NCBI GenBank assembly: GCA_937928045.1
Contig: CALFWO010000033.1
Span: 22,994-86,993, forward strand
Length of the DNA stretch: 64,000 nt
Reading direction: 5' to 3'
Source: an uncultured Saprospiraceae bacterium
Lineage (GTDB): Bacteria > Bacteroidota > Bacteroidia > Chitinophagales > Saprospiraceae
Of the stretch, positions 44,503 through 53,630 are shown piece by piece (position 1 is the first letter of the stretch; each line of letters opens with the position of its first letter). The notes beneath the pieces were generated by a model that was not told where the DNA came from, ran no database searches, and saw nothing but the letters and a program-made list of their open reading frames with translations. The translations under genes and the position numbers were made by a program.

Positions 44503-45888
44503 TTAAATCTTTTTCAATTTCCAATTTCCTTTTTTGAATAAATATATTGATAAAATGGCTAAACTTGTTTCACTAGTAAATATCGCAATGTAAACTCCAG
44601 TTGGACCCCAATCGAAAACTAGCGCTAGGGTGTAAGCTAACGGAATTTCAACGAGCCAGAAGCAAATTAGGTTCATTATTGTTGGTGTTCGGGTATCGCC
44701 TGCTCCGTTGAATGCTTGTGTCAAAACCATTCCATATGAAAAGAACACATAACCAACGCTTATGATTCTGAGGCAATGTACACCAGCAGAAATAATCGCA
44801 AGATCATTTGTGAAAAAGCGCATCAGATTTGGAGCAAAGGTGAAATAGATAATAGATACTGTGAGCAAAAAATACATATTGTATTTGGATATATCCCAGC
44901 CAGCTTGCTCCGCGCGTTCCGGCAATTCGGCGCCAAGATTTTGCCCAACCAATGTTGCTGCGGCATTGGCCAAACCCCAACTAGGTAAAATTGTAAAGAT
45001 CAAAATCCGAATAGCAATTGTATATCCAGCCACCACATCTTCACCATACTCAGCCAATATCCTTACTAGGAAAATCCAACTAGCAGTTGCGATGATGTAT
45101 TGTGCAATTGTTCCCGAGCTCAATAAAATAATTTTTTTCATCAACTGAATATTCCAGCTATAAATCTGCTTCGTAATTTTAATTACCCCAGACTTTCCAA
45201 TTAATAAATATAGCTGAAAAATAACTCCAGTTCCGCGACCAATCATGGTGGCAATTGCCGCTCCTTCTAGACCCATTGCTGGAATGGGACCAAATCCAAA
45301 TATTAGGATTGGATCGAGAATGATGTTCAGAATATTAGCCAACCATAAGGATTGCATAGCCAAGAAAGCATTCCCTGCTCCGCGGAATATTCCGTTCAAG
45401 AGAAATAATAAAACAATAACAAGGTTTGATCCTAGAAGAATTCTAGTATAGCCAATGCCTTCTGATATTAATTCTGGAGAACCTCCCATAATGGCTAGAA
45501 TCTCTCCGGCAAATATAAATCCTACCGCACCAATAATGCAGCCGCAGGTGATACCTAAAAGGATAACTTGTTCCGCTACTCTTGATGCGCCTTCTTTGTT
45601 TTTTTCCCCAACTCTTCTCGCAACCAACGCAGTTGCCGCCAAACTAATTCCAATAGAAATGGAATAGATTAACATTGCAACTGATTCGGTAAGCCCTACT
45701 GTTGCTACAGCATTGGTGCTAACTCTTGCCACGAAAAAGACATCGACAACTGCAAACAGTGCCTCCATTAACATTTCCAATATCATTGGAATCGCCAGCA
45801 GAGAGATGGCTTTTGTTAATCTTAATTTCGTGAAATCTTTCTCTTCGCTGCTAAATGCTTCTTTGAGAATTTTTAGATACTTATTCAT
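44503..45888 (-). CDS. MATE-family multidrug/cation antiporter
   Basis: A 461-residue membrane protein with about twelve hydrophobic helices in two homologous halves, and MATE-type motifs (LAIPMILEMLMEALFAVVDVFFV in helix 1, VGQNLGA at the second half, FNGAGDTRTPT near 390). It would export cationic or organic substrates using Na+ or H+ gradients; the substrate cannot be predicted. It is the first gene of the MATE-HAD-rhodanese operon. Confidence 0.92.
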   Translation of the reverse strand: MNKYLKILKEAFSSEEKDFTKLRLTKAISLLAIPMILEMLMEALFAVVDVFFVARVSTNAVATVGLTESVAMLIYSISIGISLAATALVARRVGEKNKEGASRVAEQVILLGITCGCIIGAVGFIFAGEILAIMGGSPELISEGIGYTRILLGSNLVIVLLFLLNGIFRGAGNAFLAMQSLWLANILNIILDPILIFGFGPIPAMGLEGAAIATMIGRGTGVIFQLYLLIGKSGVIKITKQIYSWNIQLMKKIILLSSGTIAQYIIATASWIFLVRILAEYGEDVVAGYTIAIRILIFTILPSWGLANAAATLVGQNLGAELPERAEQAGWDISKYNMYFLLTVSIIYFTFAPNLMRFFTNDLAIISAGVHCLRIISVGYVFFSYGMVLTQAFNGAGDTRTPTIMNLICFWLVEIPLAYTLALVFDWGPTGVYIAIFTSETSLAILSIYLFKKGNWKLKKI

Positions 45889-45942
45889 GACTGGCTTATC
45901 CTATTCCTGATTCATTTCAAGTGTCGGATACTATTGAATACC

Positions 45943-48714
45943 TTAATTTGAGTCATAAAGTTCCAAAGCTTGATCAATTCCTTTATTTATAGCCGGAACG
46001 CCTTCTTTCATCCAACGAGGTGCATCATTGTTCATTAAGAAATGATCAAAAAATTGAGACATTCTCAATTGAAAATCTTCTCGATTTTGGCGCTTTACTG
46101 GCCAGTGCGGCTCATTGTTGTAATTTAAGAACCACGCCATTTTATTCAGTCGTCTCAAGGCCATAAAATATTCTATGCCTTGATACCATGGAACTGCGCC
46201 ATCTTTATCATTGTGCATAATGAGTACAGGAGTTTTCATTTTATCCAATTCAAATAATGGCGAATTTTTCAGATATACCTCCGGGTTTTCCCAAAGTGTT
46301 GCCCCTAATCTACTTTGCGTATTTTCATATTGGAACATTCGACTCAAACCGGAGCGCCATCTAATTCCGCCATAGGCACTGGTCATGTTGACTACTGGAG
46401 CACCAGATTCTGCACATTTAAATCTATCAGTTCTGGTTAGTAAATATGCGATTTGATATCCACCCCAACTATGACCTTGTAAACCCATATTTTTTTCATC
46501 AACAAATCCTAAGCCTAGTAAAGCATCGACTCCAGACATTACTGCTCTATATGCTGATTCGCCTGGCTCACCTGTGATGTAAGCAACATCCGGATTGAAT
46601 ATAACATATCCTCTGTTGGCGTAATAAGCATAGTTAATGGTAGATCGATGCGGAAAAACTTTTGGATAATTATGAATTCGATCGCTACTACGTTCATAAA
46701 AATTCACGATAAGCGGATATTTTTTATTCGGATCAAAATTGGGTGGCTTAACAATCATGCCTTTGACTTGCACCCCTTGATAATCTTTCCAAGAAAATGA
46801 TTCGATTGATCCCCATCCATAAGTGGATTGTTGTGGGTTGATATCACTTATTCGTTTGGCTCCTTTGAAATCGAAATTATCGGCTAAATATAAGTCTGGA
46901 TATATTTGAAAATTTTGAAAATCGAAAACGATTCTATTTTTATTTTTTGCTTGTACTGGTCGTCTAGTATACTTGGTTGGACCTTCGATCAAAGAATTTA
47001 TGGACTTTGAAACAGGGTTATATAGGGCGTAGCCTTCTGATCTGTTCTCTTCATTTTGAATATGAATGAGCCAATTGACTTTGCTTGGGAACGATCTTTT
47101 TTCTCGATCAAGAATAATAGCTCGGTGAATTTTTTTTGAAGCTCTTCCGTTAGTTATTCTTTCAGGCTTACTTATTCCTGAAGGATCCAATTTCCAAATA
47201 TCATACCTGTCATAAACTAGAAGCGCCTCATCGTTAGTTAACCATCCTGCCGATCGGTAACTATATTCATCAATAGGAAGATCATGTAATTCATTGTTGA
47301 AGTTGGTAACTTCTGGCCCAGCGATTTTGGCCAAAGATGATTTTTGTACGTCAAAGGCGTACCAGCTTTCATCATTTCTATTGTAATAGTAAATGTATTT
47401 TCCTTCCGGAGAAAGTGCAACATTTGCTGCTAAATCTTGTACAACGGTTTTTGTTCTTCCGTTCAATAGATTAACGCAGGAAATGTTTTTCCGAATAGGA
47501 AATCCTTCCCAAGTCATGGCCCGCATTCCCGGAGATTCATCATAAGCCAAAGCGTAATCTGAATCTCTGTTTTTCTGAAATACTAAGGATGAAAACATTC
47601 CTTCCTGAAGTTGTATAAATTGCTTTTTCCGATAATCATAGACACAGGAATATGTTTTGTTTTGATCATTTTTCAGTTGGGTTTTTTGATGCGGATAGGT
47701 TCTAAGGTCTTTGCTTGTCCAGACTTCAACCTGTACGATTTCTTCGGGTAAAAGTGTTGTGTCCACTTCAGGTGCAAAAGAAGCAACACCAAAAAATAAT
47801 CTCTGACCAGATTTAGAAAAACGGAGTTTACCTTTTTCTGATATTCTTAAATTATCGTTTAGGAATTTAGGATTGTTATTGGCCATTTTTACAGCTGATC
47901 TACCTTTCGTATTCCAGTGGTATAAATGATATGGTCGGTGAAAGGTATTGCTCGTATCTTGGTCAAATAAAAATGCCACTTTTTTTGCATTTGGACTGAT
48001 TGCAATTTGATCAAATTTACCTTTACCTTTTTTTATTAATTCTAAGTTTCTATTCTCAAAATCAAAGTAGTGAATGCTAGGTGGAGCAATTGTATCTTGT
48101 TTTAAACGAGTAAGTACAAGTCCTGGACTGTCCTCCGCCAAGTGAAATTTGTCAATATAAGTTACGGTATCATTTTTCTCATTTTCTAAATCCCAAATGA
48201 TTAATGAGGTTGAACCAACACTGGTAGAGTCCCCAGATTTTTTTTCAATAGGGTCTTGAGTTATAAACACTTGTCCACTCCAATATTTTGGAACACTATA
48301 ATCCTGCACTCGAGGTACTCTTGTTTGACTTTGATCAGATAATTTAAGAATGCATAAACTGTCCTTAGGCAACTGGTCTTTATTTACCTTATTCCTTTTG
48401 GCTTCTTTAATAATTTCTTTAGCAGGGTGTACTTTAAAAATCAAATATTTACTGTCTTCCGTAAATGTAGCTTTATCAGCTCTGTCGAAAATATATGTTC
48501 GATTGGTACTGTGTTGATACAGTTCTAATACGGGATCTTTCTTATCGTGGAAATTAATGTAAGATACCCATTCGCCATCATTTGCGATTTTTGCGGATCT
48601 GATATCTCTCCATTCTTCAAAGACACCTGGTGTCATCGTTTTCTTTTTGTTGGTTTGGCCAAATAAGAGAAAGGGAAAGCATATTAATGAAAGAATGTAT
48701 AAAAGGTATTTCAT
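45943..48714 (-). CDS. Exported S9-family (prolyl oligopeptidase-type) peptidase
   Basis: A signal peptide (1-20, ending LLFG) precedes a long beta-propeller-like N-terminal region (about 30-640) and an alpha/beta-hydrolase domain. The nucleophile is Ser749 in LQGHSWGGYQIAY; the acid lies in MHNDKDGAVPW (about residue 840) and the His in NEPHWP (about 875). At 923 residues it is larger than classic DPP4 but fits the S9 acylaminoacyl/dipeptidyl group common in Bacteroidota. It probably degrades peptides in the periplasm, alongside the S46 and M28 peptidases of this window. Monocistronic. Confidence 0.9.
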   Translation of the reverse strand: MKYLLYILSLICFPFLLFGQTNKKKTMTPGVFEEWRDIRSAKIANDGEWVSYINFHDKKDPVLELYQHSTNRTYIFDRADKATFTEDSKYLIFKVHPAKEIIKEAKRNKVNKDQLPKDSLCILKLSDQSQTRVPRVQDYSVPKYWSGQVFITQDPIEKKSGDSTSVGSTSLIIWDLENEKNDTVTYIDKFHLAEDSPGLVLTRLKQDTIAPPSIHYFDFENRNLELIKKGKGKFDQIAISPNAKKVAFLFDQDTSNTFHRPYHLYHWNTKGRSAVKMANNNPKFLNDNLRISEKGKLRFSKSGQRLFFGVASFAPEVDTTLLPEEIVQVEVWTSKDLRTYPHQKTQLKNDQNKTYSCVYDYRKKQFIQLQEGMFSSLVFQKNRDSDYALAYDESPGMRAMTWEGFPIRKNISCVNLLNGRTKTVVQDLAANVALSPEGKYIYYYNRNDESWYAFDVQKSSLAKIAGPEVTNFNNELHDLPIDEYSYRSAGWLTNDEALLVYDRYDIWKLDPSGISKPERITNGRASKKIHRAIILDREKRSFPSKVNWLIHIQNEENRSEGYALYNPVSKSINSLIEGPTKYTRRPVQAKNKNRIVFDFQNFQIYPDLYLADNFDFKGAKRISDINPQQSTYGWGSIESFSWKDYQGVQVKGMIVKPPNFDPNKKYPLIVNFYERSSDRIHNYPKVFPHRSTINYAYYANRGYVIFNPDVAYITGEPGESAYRAVMSGVDALLGLGFVDEKNMGLQGHSWGGYQIAYLLTRTDRFKCAESGAPVVNMTSAYGGIRWRSGLSRMFQYENTQSRLGATLWENPEVYLKNSPLFELDKMKTPVLIMHNDKDGAVPWYQGIEYFMALRRLNKMAWFLNYNNEPHWPVKRQNREDFQLRMSQFFDHFLMNNDAPRWMKEGVPAINKGIDQALELYDSN

Positions 48715-48911
48715 GATTGTAGGTCAACTGAATAAGTCATTGATCTTGCCAAGTTAATACTTTTTAGACGATCCGTTTTTTATTAGCCTTTCCAAAGGGA
48801 TTTGGATTAGAATTATTATCCGATTGTTGTTGGTAGTTTTCGTAAAAAAAATCTATCATTAGATAGGTGCAAAATGAAACTTTGTCGAAATATTTTATTG
48901 CCCAAATACTT

Positions 48912-48940
48912 TTGAATTACTTTTCGACATTATATTTTTG
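48912..48940 (+). promoter_or_regulatory. Promoter of the DegS-like protease gene
   Basis: TTG at 48912-48914, an 18-nt spacer, then TATTTTTG at 48933-48940 followed by C: a full match to the Bacteroidota -33/-7 consensus, 25 nt ahead of the ATG. Confidence 0.6.
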
Positions 48941-48965
48941 CAAGGAATAAAATTGTAATTAAGTT

Positions 48966-50087
48966 ATGAAATCATTCATGAGAGGAATAATATTGTTGGC
49001 TTTGGTAGCTGGCGCGTTTGTTTTGGGAACTGGCTGGAAAAGTACTGGAGAGGCGGACGGGACTGAAGAAGCCACGCTAAAGGAAGGCCAAAGAGAAACA
49101 GATGATAGTGCAGTGAGATATTCTAATGAAGAAGAAGCTACTATAGCACTTTTTGAAGATGCTGCTCCATCCGTTACTTTCATTACTACCAGTAATTTAA
49201 GATCGGATTATTGGTCTAGAAACGTAACTGAGATTCCAAGAGGAACAGGTTCTGGTTTTGTGTGGGATAAAAAAGGTCATATTATTACTAATTATCATGT
49301 GATAAAAGATGCTGATCGAGCAACCGTAACAATGGCCGATGGTAAAACCTATGACGCATCTTTGGTTGGAAAAGCTCCTGAAAAAGATTTGGCAGTGCTA
49401 AAAATTGAAGTAGACAGAAGCTTATTGAATCCAATTCCGCTTGGGAAATCTGATTTACTTAGAGTTGGTCAATCCGTCTATGCAATAGGTAATCCATTTG
49501 GTTTGGATCAAACGTTGACAACGGGAATTATTTCAGCTTTAGGGCGGGAAATAAATTCTGATGCAGGAGTTCCCATAAAAGACGCCATTCAAACAGATGC
49601 AGCGATTAACCCTGGAAATTCTGGAGGACCTTTATTAGATTCATCCGGAAGATTGATTGGTGTCAATACTGCTATTTATAGTCCGTCAGGTGCTTATGCT
49701 GGAATTGGTTTTTCCATTCCTGTAGATATTGTGAATATGGTCGTACCGGACTTGATTCAATATGGAAAAATAAAGCGTCCAACACTCGGTGTTGATTTAG
49801 CGACTCCTCAAATGACTGCTCGTAACGGAATAAAAGGAGCTTTGGTATTGGGCATAGCGGAAAATTCTGCGGCTCAAAAAGCTGGTATTCAGCCTTCATA
49901 TCGAGATCAATACGGCAGAATTCTATTGGGAGATGTTATCGTAGGTCTTAATGAAGACAAGATTGAAAACAATGGTCAGTTGTTGGTTGCGCTAGAAAAG
50001 TACAAACCGGGTGAGCAAGTAGAAATAAAGGTGCTGAGAAAAGGTAAAATTGCTTCTTTGGATCTCATACTAGATCAGGCAAGGTAG
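48966..50087 (+). CDS. Trypsin-like serine protease, HtrA/DegS type
   Basis: One N-terminal hydrophobic helix (residues 7-23) without a clear cleavage site suggests a membrane-anchored periplasmic protease. The chymotrypsin-fold domain has the triad His111 (ITNYHVI), Asp141 (KDLAVLK) and Ser219 (NPGNSGGPL). A single PDZ domain (about 277-370) ends the protein. One PDZ, 373 residues and an anchor match DegS more than DegP. Members sense or remove misfolded envelope proteins. It has a full -33/-7 promoter. Confidence 0.92.
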   Translation: MKSFMRGIILLALVAGAFVLGTGWKSTGEADGTEEATLKEGQRETDDSAVRYSNEEEATIALFEDAAPSVTFITTSNLRSDYWSRNVTEIPRGTGSGFVWDKKGHIITNYHVIKDADRATVTMADGKTYDASLVGKAPEKDLAVLKIEVDRSLLNPIPLGKSDLLRVGQSVYAIGNPFGLDQTLTTGIISALGREINSDAGVPIKDAIQTDAAINPGNSGGPLLDSSGRLIGVNTAIYSPSGAYAGIGFSIPVDIVNMVVPDLIQYGKIKRPTLGVDLATPQMTARNGIKGALVLGIAENSAAQKAGIQPSYRDQYGRILLGDVIVGLNEDKIENNGQLLVALEKYKPGEQVEIKVLRKGKIASLDLILDQAR

Positions 50088-50092
50088 CTTGG

Positions 50093-50497
50093 CTAGAGTG
50101 CTAAAGGAATTAGGAAATTTCTGGCCAGCCATCCTCCAAATATCCCCCAGAGGCCAATGATCAAGAAGGGGTAGGCCCACCAATACTTGTTTCTAGCGTC
50201 AAAAAAGGAATAGAAGGCGAGAACTCCACCGATGATCATCAACTCATCAGTGTAATCAATTAGCTGAAGAATCTCATTCTTTGACTCATAGAATGTCCAA
50301 AGAATTATGAAAAAGGATGGAATCCAAATGAATAGCTCAGCTACCTTGTGGGTAATACTACTTTCCGTGAACCATTTTTTCCAGTCTTTCATTGCTTTAA
50401 CTTCCTTGATTTTAGGAATCGCAAGTTTTACGAAAGACCATAGGAAAAATACCCCTAGTGCTATCCAAGCATAATACATCACCGCACGTAGTTCCAT
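50093..50497 (-). CDS. Small four-helix membrane protein of unknown function
   Basis: 134 residues with four hydrophobic segments (about 8-27, 52-70, 83-100, 104-124) and Lys-rich loops (KIKEVKAMKDWKKWF), so an inner-membrane protein. I do not recognise the family. It converges with the DegS-like gene (5-nt gap) and diverges from the SRPBCC gene with 77 nt between starts. The second Met (residue 7) is an alternative start. Confidence 0.6.
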   Translation of the reverse strand: MELRAVMYYAWIALGVFFLWSFVKLAIPKIKEVKAMKDWKKWFTESSITHKVAELFIWIPSFFIILWTFYESKNEILQLIDYTDELMIIGGVLAFYSFFDARNKYWWAYPFLIIGLWGIFGGWLARNFLIPLAL

Positions 50498-50574
50498 GTT
50501 CGCGAAAGTACATTAAACCAAACAAAAGTCTGACTGTTATCTTAAAGAAGTTGGATAACAAATCAACTGAGAAA

Positions 50575-51030
50575 ATGAAAGTGTACTATAAGGAATGGAA
50601 GTCAGTAGTCCCATGGACTTTAGAAGAAACCTGGAACTTTTTTTCCAGACCAGAAAATTTAGAGAAGATGATGCCTAGCGATATGCGCTTCAAGATACTC
50701 AGTGATTTGAAAAATGTTGAGATGTATGAAGGAATGTTGATTTTATATAAAGTAGCTCCATTACTTGGAATTAATCTGCGCTGGTGTACCGAGATTACCA
50801 AAATTGAAGACAAGAAATATTTTGTGGATGATCAACGCTTTGGTCCTTATGCCATGTGGCATCATGAACACCACTTTAAAGAGCTGAAAAATGGTCAAGT
50901 GGAAATGATTGATAAATTGCATTACGCAATTCCATTTGGGATTATTGGTCGAATGGTCAATTCGATTTTTGTATCCAATAAAATTGATGAAATATTTAAA
51001 ACTAGAGAATCGTTTATCGCTGCGCAATAA
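50575..51030 (+). CDS. SRPBCC-family (START/Bet v1-like) protein
   Basis: 151 residues of the helix-grip fold. The N-terminal W-T-L-E-E-T-W-N-F-F-S-R-P-E-N-L block and the C-terminal long helix (FVSNKIDEIFKTRESFI) are typical, and the central strand with GPYAMWHHEHHF lines the pocket. Members bind hydrophobic ligands or act as cyclases or stress proteins; the ligand is unknown. I chose the ATG at 50575: the open frame runs further upstream, but that part overlaps the divergent membrane-protein gene and does not look like the family. It ends at a terminator. Confidence 0.82.
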   Translation: MKVYYKEWKSVVPWTLEETWNFFSRPENLEKMMPSDMRFKILSDLKNVEMYEGMLILYKVAPLLGINLRWCTEITKIEDKKYFVDDQRFGPYAMWHHEHHFKELKNGQVEMIDKLHYAIPFGIIGRMVNSIFVSNKIDEIFKTRESFIAAQ

Positions 51031-51031
51031 T

Positions 51032-51069
51032 AAAAAGAGCTGCTTGAACATATCAAGCAGCTCTTTTTT
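51032..51069. terminator. Bidirectional intrinsic terminator
   Basis: AAAAAGAGCTGCTTGA / TCAAGCAGCTCTTTTTT stem, 5-nt loop, between the SRPBCC and S46 peptidase genes. Confidence 0.9.
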
Positions 51070-51087
51070 ATAAATGAATAACTAGTT

Positions 51088-53367
51088 TCAATTCTTAGAA
51101 GTTTTCATCGCTTTTCTCGGTGCCGTTTTTAATCGAACACCTCCTTTCTTCCCCGGCAATTTATTTTTCTTTACATCTATTCTAACAGGAGATGTTGGCA
51201 TTGGCGCCGTCTTTGGTCGAACAAGTTTTAATTCATCTATCAAGTGACTAGCACCAGCAAATTTATCTACAATAAACAAGATGAATCTTGTGTCCACCAT
51301 GATGTTTCTACAAATAGAAGGATCATAGTTAATGTCACTCATCGTACCTTCCCAAGCACGATCAAAGTTTAAGCCAACCAAATTTCCGTAAGCATCAATT
51401 ACAGGACTTCCCGAATTTCCCCCGGTGGTATGATTGGTGCCAATAAAACAAACAGGAATCTTACCATCTTGAGCGTAGTCCCCGTAATCTTTTTTCTCAT
51501 ACAAATCAATCAACTTTTTTGGTACATCAAATTCGTAATCACCTGGTACATACTTTTCGATTACACCCTCCAAGAAAGTTTGAGATTTATACGCAACAGC
51601 ATCTTTAGGTTCATAACCTTTCACTTGACCATAGGTCACACGCATAGTACTGTTGGCATCCGGGTAAAACTTTTTCTTTGGAAAAGCCTCCATTTGCGCT
51701 TTCATATACTTTCGTTGAAGCAGGTCGATTCGTTCTTGAATTTCATTCATTGGTTGTCCTACATTCTCTGTATGATGTCTCGCAATAGCATCAATATATT
51801 TTACAAGAGGATCTGAAGAAAAACCTTGAACTGCTTCTTGCGCTGGTTTTCCCATCATTGAAAAGGTTGAAGCCTTTGTGGTTAAAAAAGACTTGCCTAA
51901 GATTGCTGAGGCAAATTTGGAATAGTCACTGCCGTAAGATGAAAACATGGCTATGGCTTCTGGACTGATGTATTGTCTATCCACCTGGGTGAAATACATT
52001 TCGGTCAAAGCCGCGAAAACTTCCTCATCAATGTTAGCGCGATAGTTTTTATAAAAGCCTTCCAAGAAATTTGAAACTCGGCCTTTGAATGATTCATAAC
52101 CTTCACTATCTCCAGCCAAGTGACTTTTTTGTAACCTTCGCATGAAATTAGCTACTCGTACTAACTCCACATTTCTTGTATATTCCGAATAAAAATCGTT
52201 GGTAAAAGCAAGGTCTTTTATCTGACCATATTCAGTATCAAAGGATGACAGAATATTCCCGTAAGATTTCTGCCATGCAGGATTCTGATTGATTTTATTT
52301 TGAAAATCTTTTTCGTAAGCTTTTTTCTTTGCGACGGCACCAGTAGATTTTAATCCTTGGCTTTCTCCAATCCATTTTTTCCAATAGTTGGCAACACTTG
52401 CAAATTTTGAAGCATACTGAATTTTCACTGCTTCATCTGCGCGCATATATTTATCAATTATTTTTAATGCGCGGTCTCGAATGGAAATTTTTGCAGGGTT
52501 TCTTTTTTCTACCAATTGCTCTACAGCGTTAGAAGGAAGATATTGATTTGTTCTACCTGGAAATCCAAAAACCAAAGTAAAATCATCTTCAGAAATACCA
52601 TCCATTGAGATTGGTAGAAAATGCTTTGGAGTATATGGTTTGTTTTCTGGACTGTATTCAGCTGGCTCATTGTTTGGTCCAGCATAAATTCTAAACAAAG
52701 AAAAATCTCCAGTATGTCTTGGCCAAACCCAATTGTCCGTATCAGATCCAAACTTACCAATTGATTCTGGCGGTGTACCGACCAATCTTACATCAGGAAA
52801 AGAAACTGTTTTGAATAAAAAATATTGATTTCCATTATAGAAAGGCTTAATAGAGATTTCCTCAAAATCTTTCAGGGTATACTTAGCTTTAATTGCCTCC
52901 AGGTTTTTATCAATAGCAGCCTGTCTATCTTTAGGATCCATGTCTTCCGTGATGCCCATTAATGCAGCTCCCGAGATATCCTCAATATTTTGAATGAACT
53001 TTGCGAACAAACCAGGATTCGGTAATTCTTCTTGATGTCCATCAGCCCAAAATCCATCTTTGAGCAAATTGTTTTCAACACTGGAATGTGACTGAATCTG
53101 TCTGTATCCACAATGATGGTTGGTCAACAAAAGTCCTGAACCAGAAATTACTTCAGCAGTACAAAATCCTCCAAAATGTACTATGGCATCTTTTAAGGAA
53201 CCTTGGTTTACGGAGTATATGTCTTCTGCAGACATTTTCATCCCCAAAGAGCGCATTTCCGCCTCATTTAATGATTGTAAAAAAAGTGGCAACCACATAC
53301 CCTCTCCCGCAAAACTACTTTGAATAGTAATGGAAAGAAATGTCACTAGAATCAATATCCTTTTCAT
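51088..53367 (-). CDS. S46-family dipeptidyl-peptidase (DPP11-like)
   Basis: Exported serine exopeptidase that removes dipeptides from peptide N-termini. A signal peptide (1-20, ending SSFA) precedes the mature start GEGMW. The catalytic residues are His85 (LLTNHHCG), an Asp in SDTDNWVWPRH (about 227) and Ser652 (TGGNSGSPV). Arg670 lies 18 residues after the Ser, in LNFDRAWEG. In Porphyromonas DPP11 the corresponding Arg (R673, Ser655) gives preference for acidic P1 residues, whereas DPP7 has Gly there, so Asp/Glu specificity is expected. The Lys/Pro-rich tail after about residue 715 is an addition. Promoter TTG-N23-TATCTTTG at 53383-53416. Confidence 0.93.
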   Translation of the reverse strand: MKRILILVTFLSITIQSSFAGEGMWLPLFLQSLNEAEMRSLGMKMSAEDIYSVNQGSLKDAIVHFGGFCTAEVISGSGLLLTNHHCGYRQIQSHSSVENNLLKDGFWADGHQEELPNPGLFAKFIQNIEDISGAALMGITEDMDPKDRQAAIDKNLEAIKAKYTLKDFEEISIKPFYNGNQYFLFKTVSFPDVRLVGTPPESIGKFGSDTDNWVWPRHTGDFSLFRIYAGPNNEPAEYSPENKPYTPKHFLPISMDGISEDDFTLVFGFPGRTNQYLPSNAVEQLVEKRNPAKISIRDRALKIIDKYMRADEAVKIQYASKFASVANYWKKWIGESQGLKSTGAVAKKKAYEKDFQNKINQNPAWQKSYGNILSSFDTEYGQIKDLAFTNDFYSEYTRNVELVRVANFMRRLQKSHLAGDSEGYESFKGRVSNFLEGFYKNYRANIDEEVFAALTEMYFTQVDRQYISPEAIAMFSSYGSDYSKFASAILGKSFLTTKASTFSMMGKPAQEAVQGFSSDPLVKYIDAIARHHTENVGQPMNEIQERIDLLQRKYMKAQMEAFPKKKFYPDANSTMRVTYGQVKGYEPKDAVAYKSQTFLEGVIEKYVPGDYEFDVPKKLIDLYEKKDYGDYAQDGKIPVCFIGTNHTTGGNSGSPVIDAYGNLVGLNFDRAWEGTMSDINYDPSICRNIMVDTRFILFIVDKFAGASHLIDELKLVRPKTAPMPTSPVRIDVKKNKLPGKKGGVRLKTAPRKAMKTSKN

Positions 53368-53382
53368 CTATTAATTTTTTTA

Positions 53383-53416
53383 CAAAGATAGTTATTTCAA
53401 GAATCAGGACAGTCAA
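53383..53416 (-). promoter_or_regulatory. Promoter of the S46 peptidase gene
   Basis: Minus strand: TTG at 53416-53414, a 23-nt spacer, TATCTTTG at 53390-53383; the ATG follows 15 nt later. Confidence 0.5.
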
Positions 53417-53573
53417 GTGAGCTCAATGACCTATTTTTTTTCGTAAAATCCTATGTAACAGTCATTTAAATAGCAATTCTGAGGCGTTTTTTGGACAAAC
53501 ACCAAAAAAATAGATATCTTACCTGTGGATTTAAATTTTTAAGGATTTTACCTCGACAACCAATTGTTTTCAT

Positions 53574-53607
53574 TCCTCATCTGCTCAATACAGATACTTC
53601 ATTTTTG
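53574..53607 (+). promoter_or_regulatory. Possible promoter of the LVIVD-repeat gene
   Basis: TTG at 53574-53576, a 23-nt spacer, then CATTTTTG at 53600-53607 (one mismatch to TAnnTTTG), 23 nt before the ATG at 53631. Confidence 0.35.
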
Positions 53608-53630
53608 CACCACTTTTTTAACAACCTAAG

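Noticed and set aside
50458..50574. N-terminal extension of the SRPBCC protein from an earlier start
   Set aside because: It would overlap the divergent membrane-protein gene and lacks family similarity; the ATG at 50575 gives the expected length.
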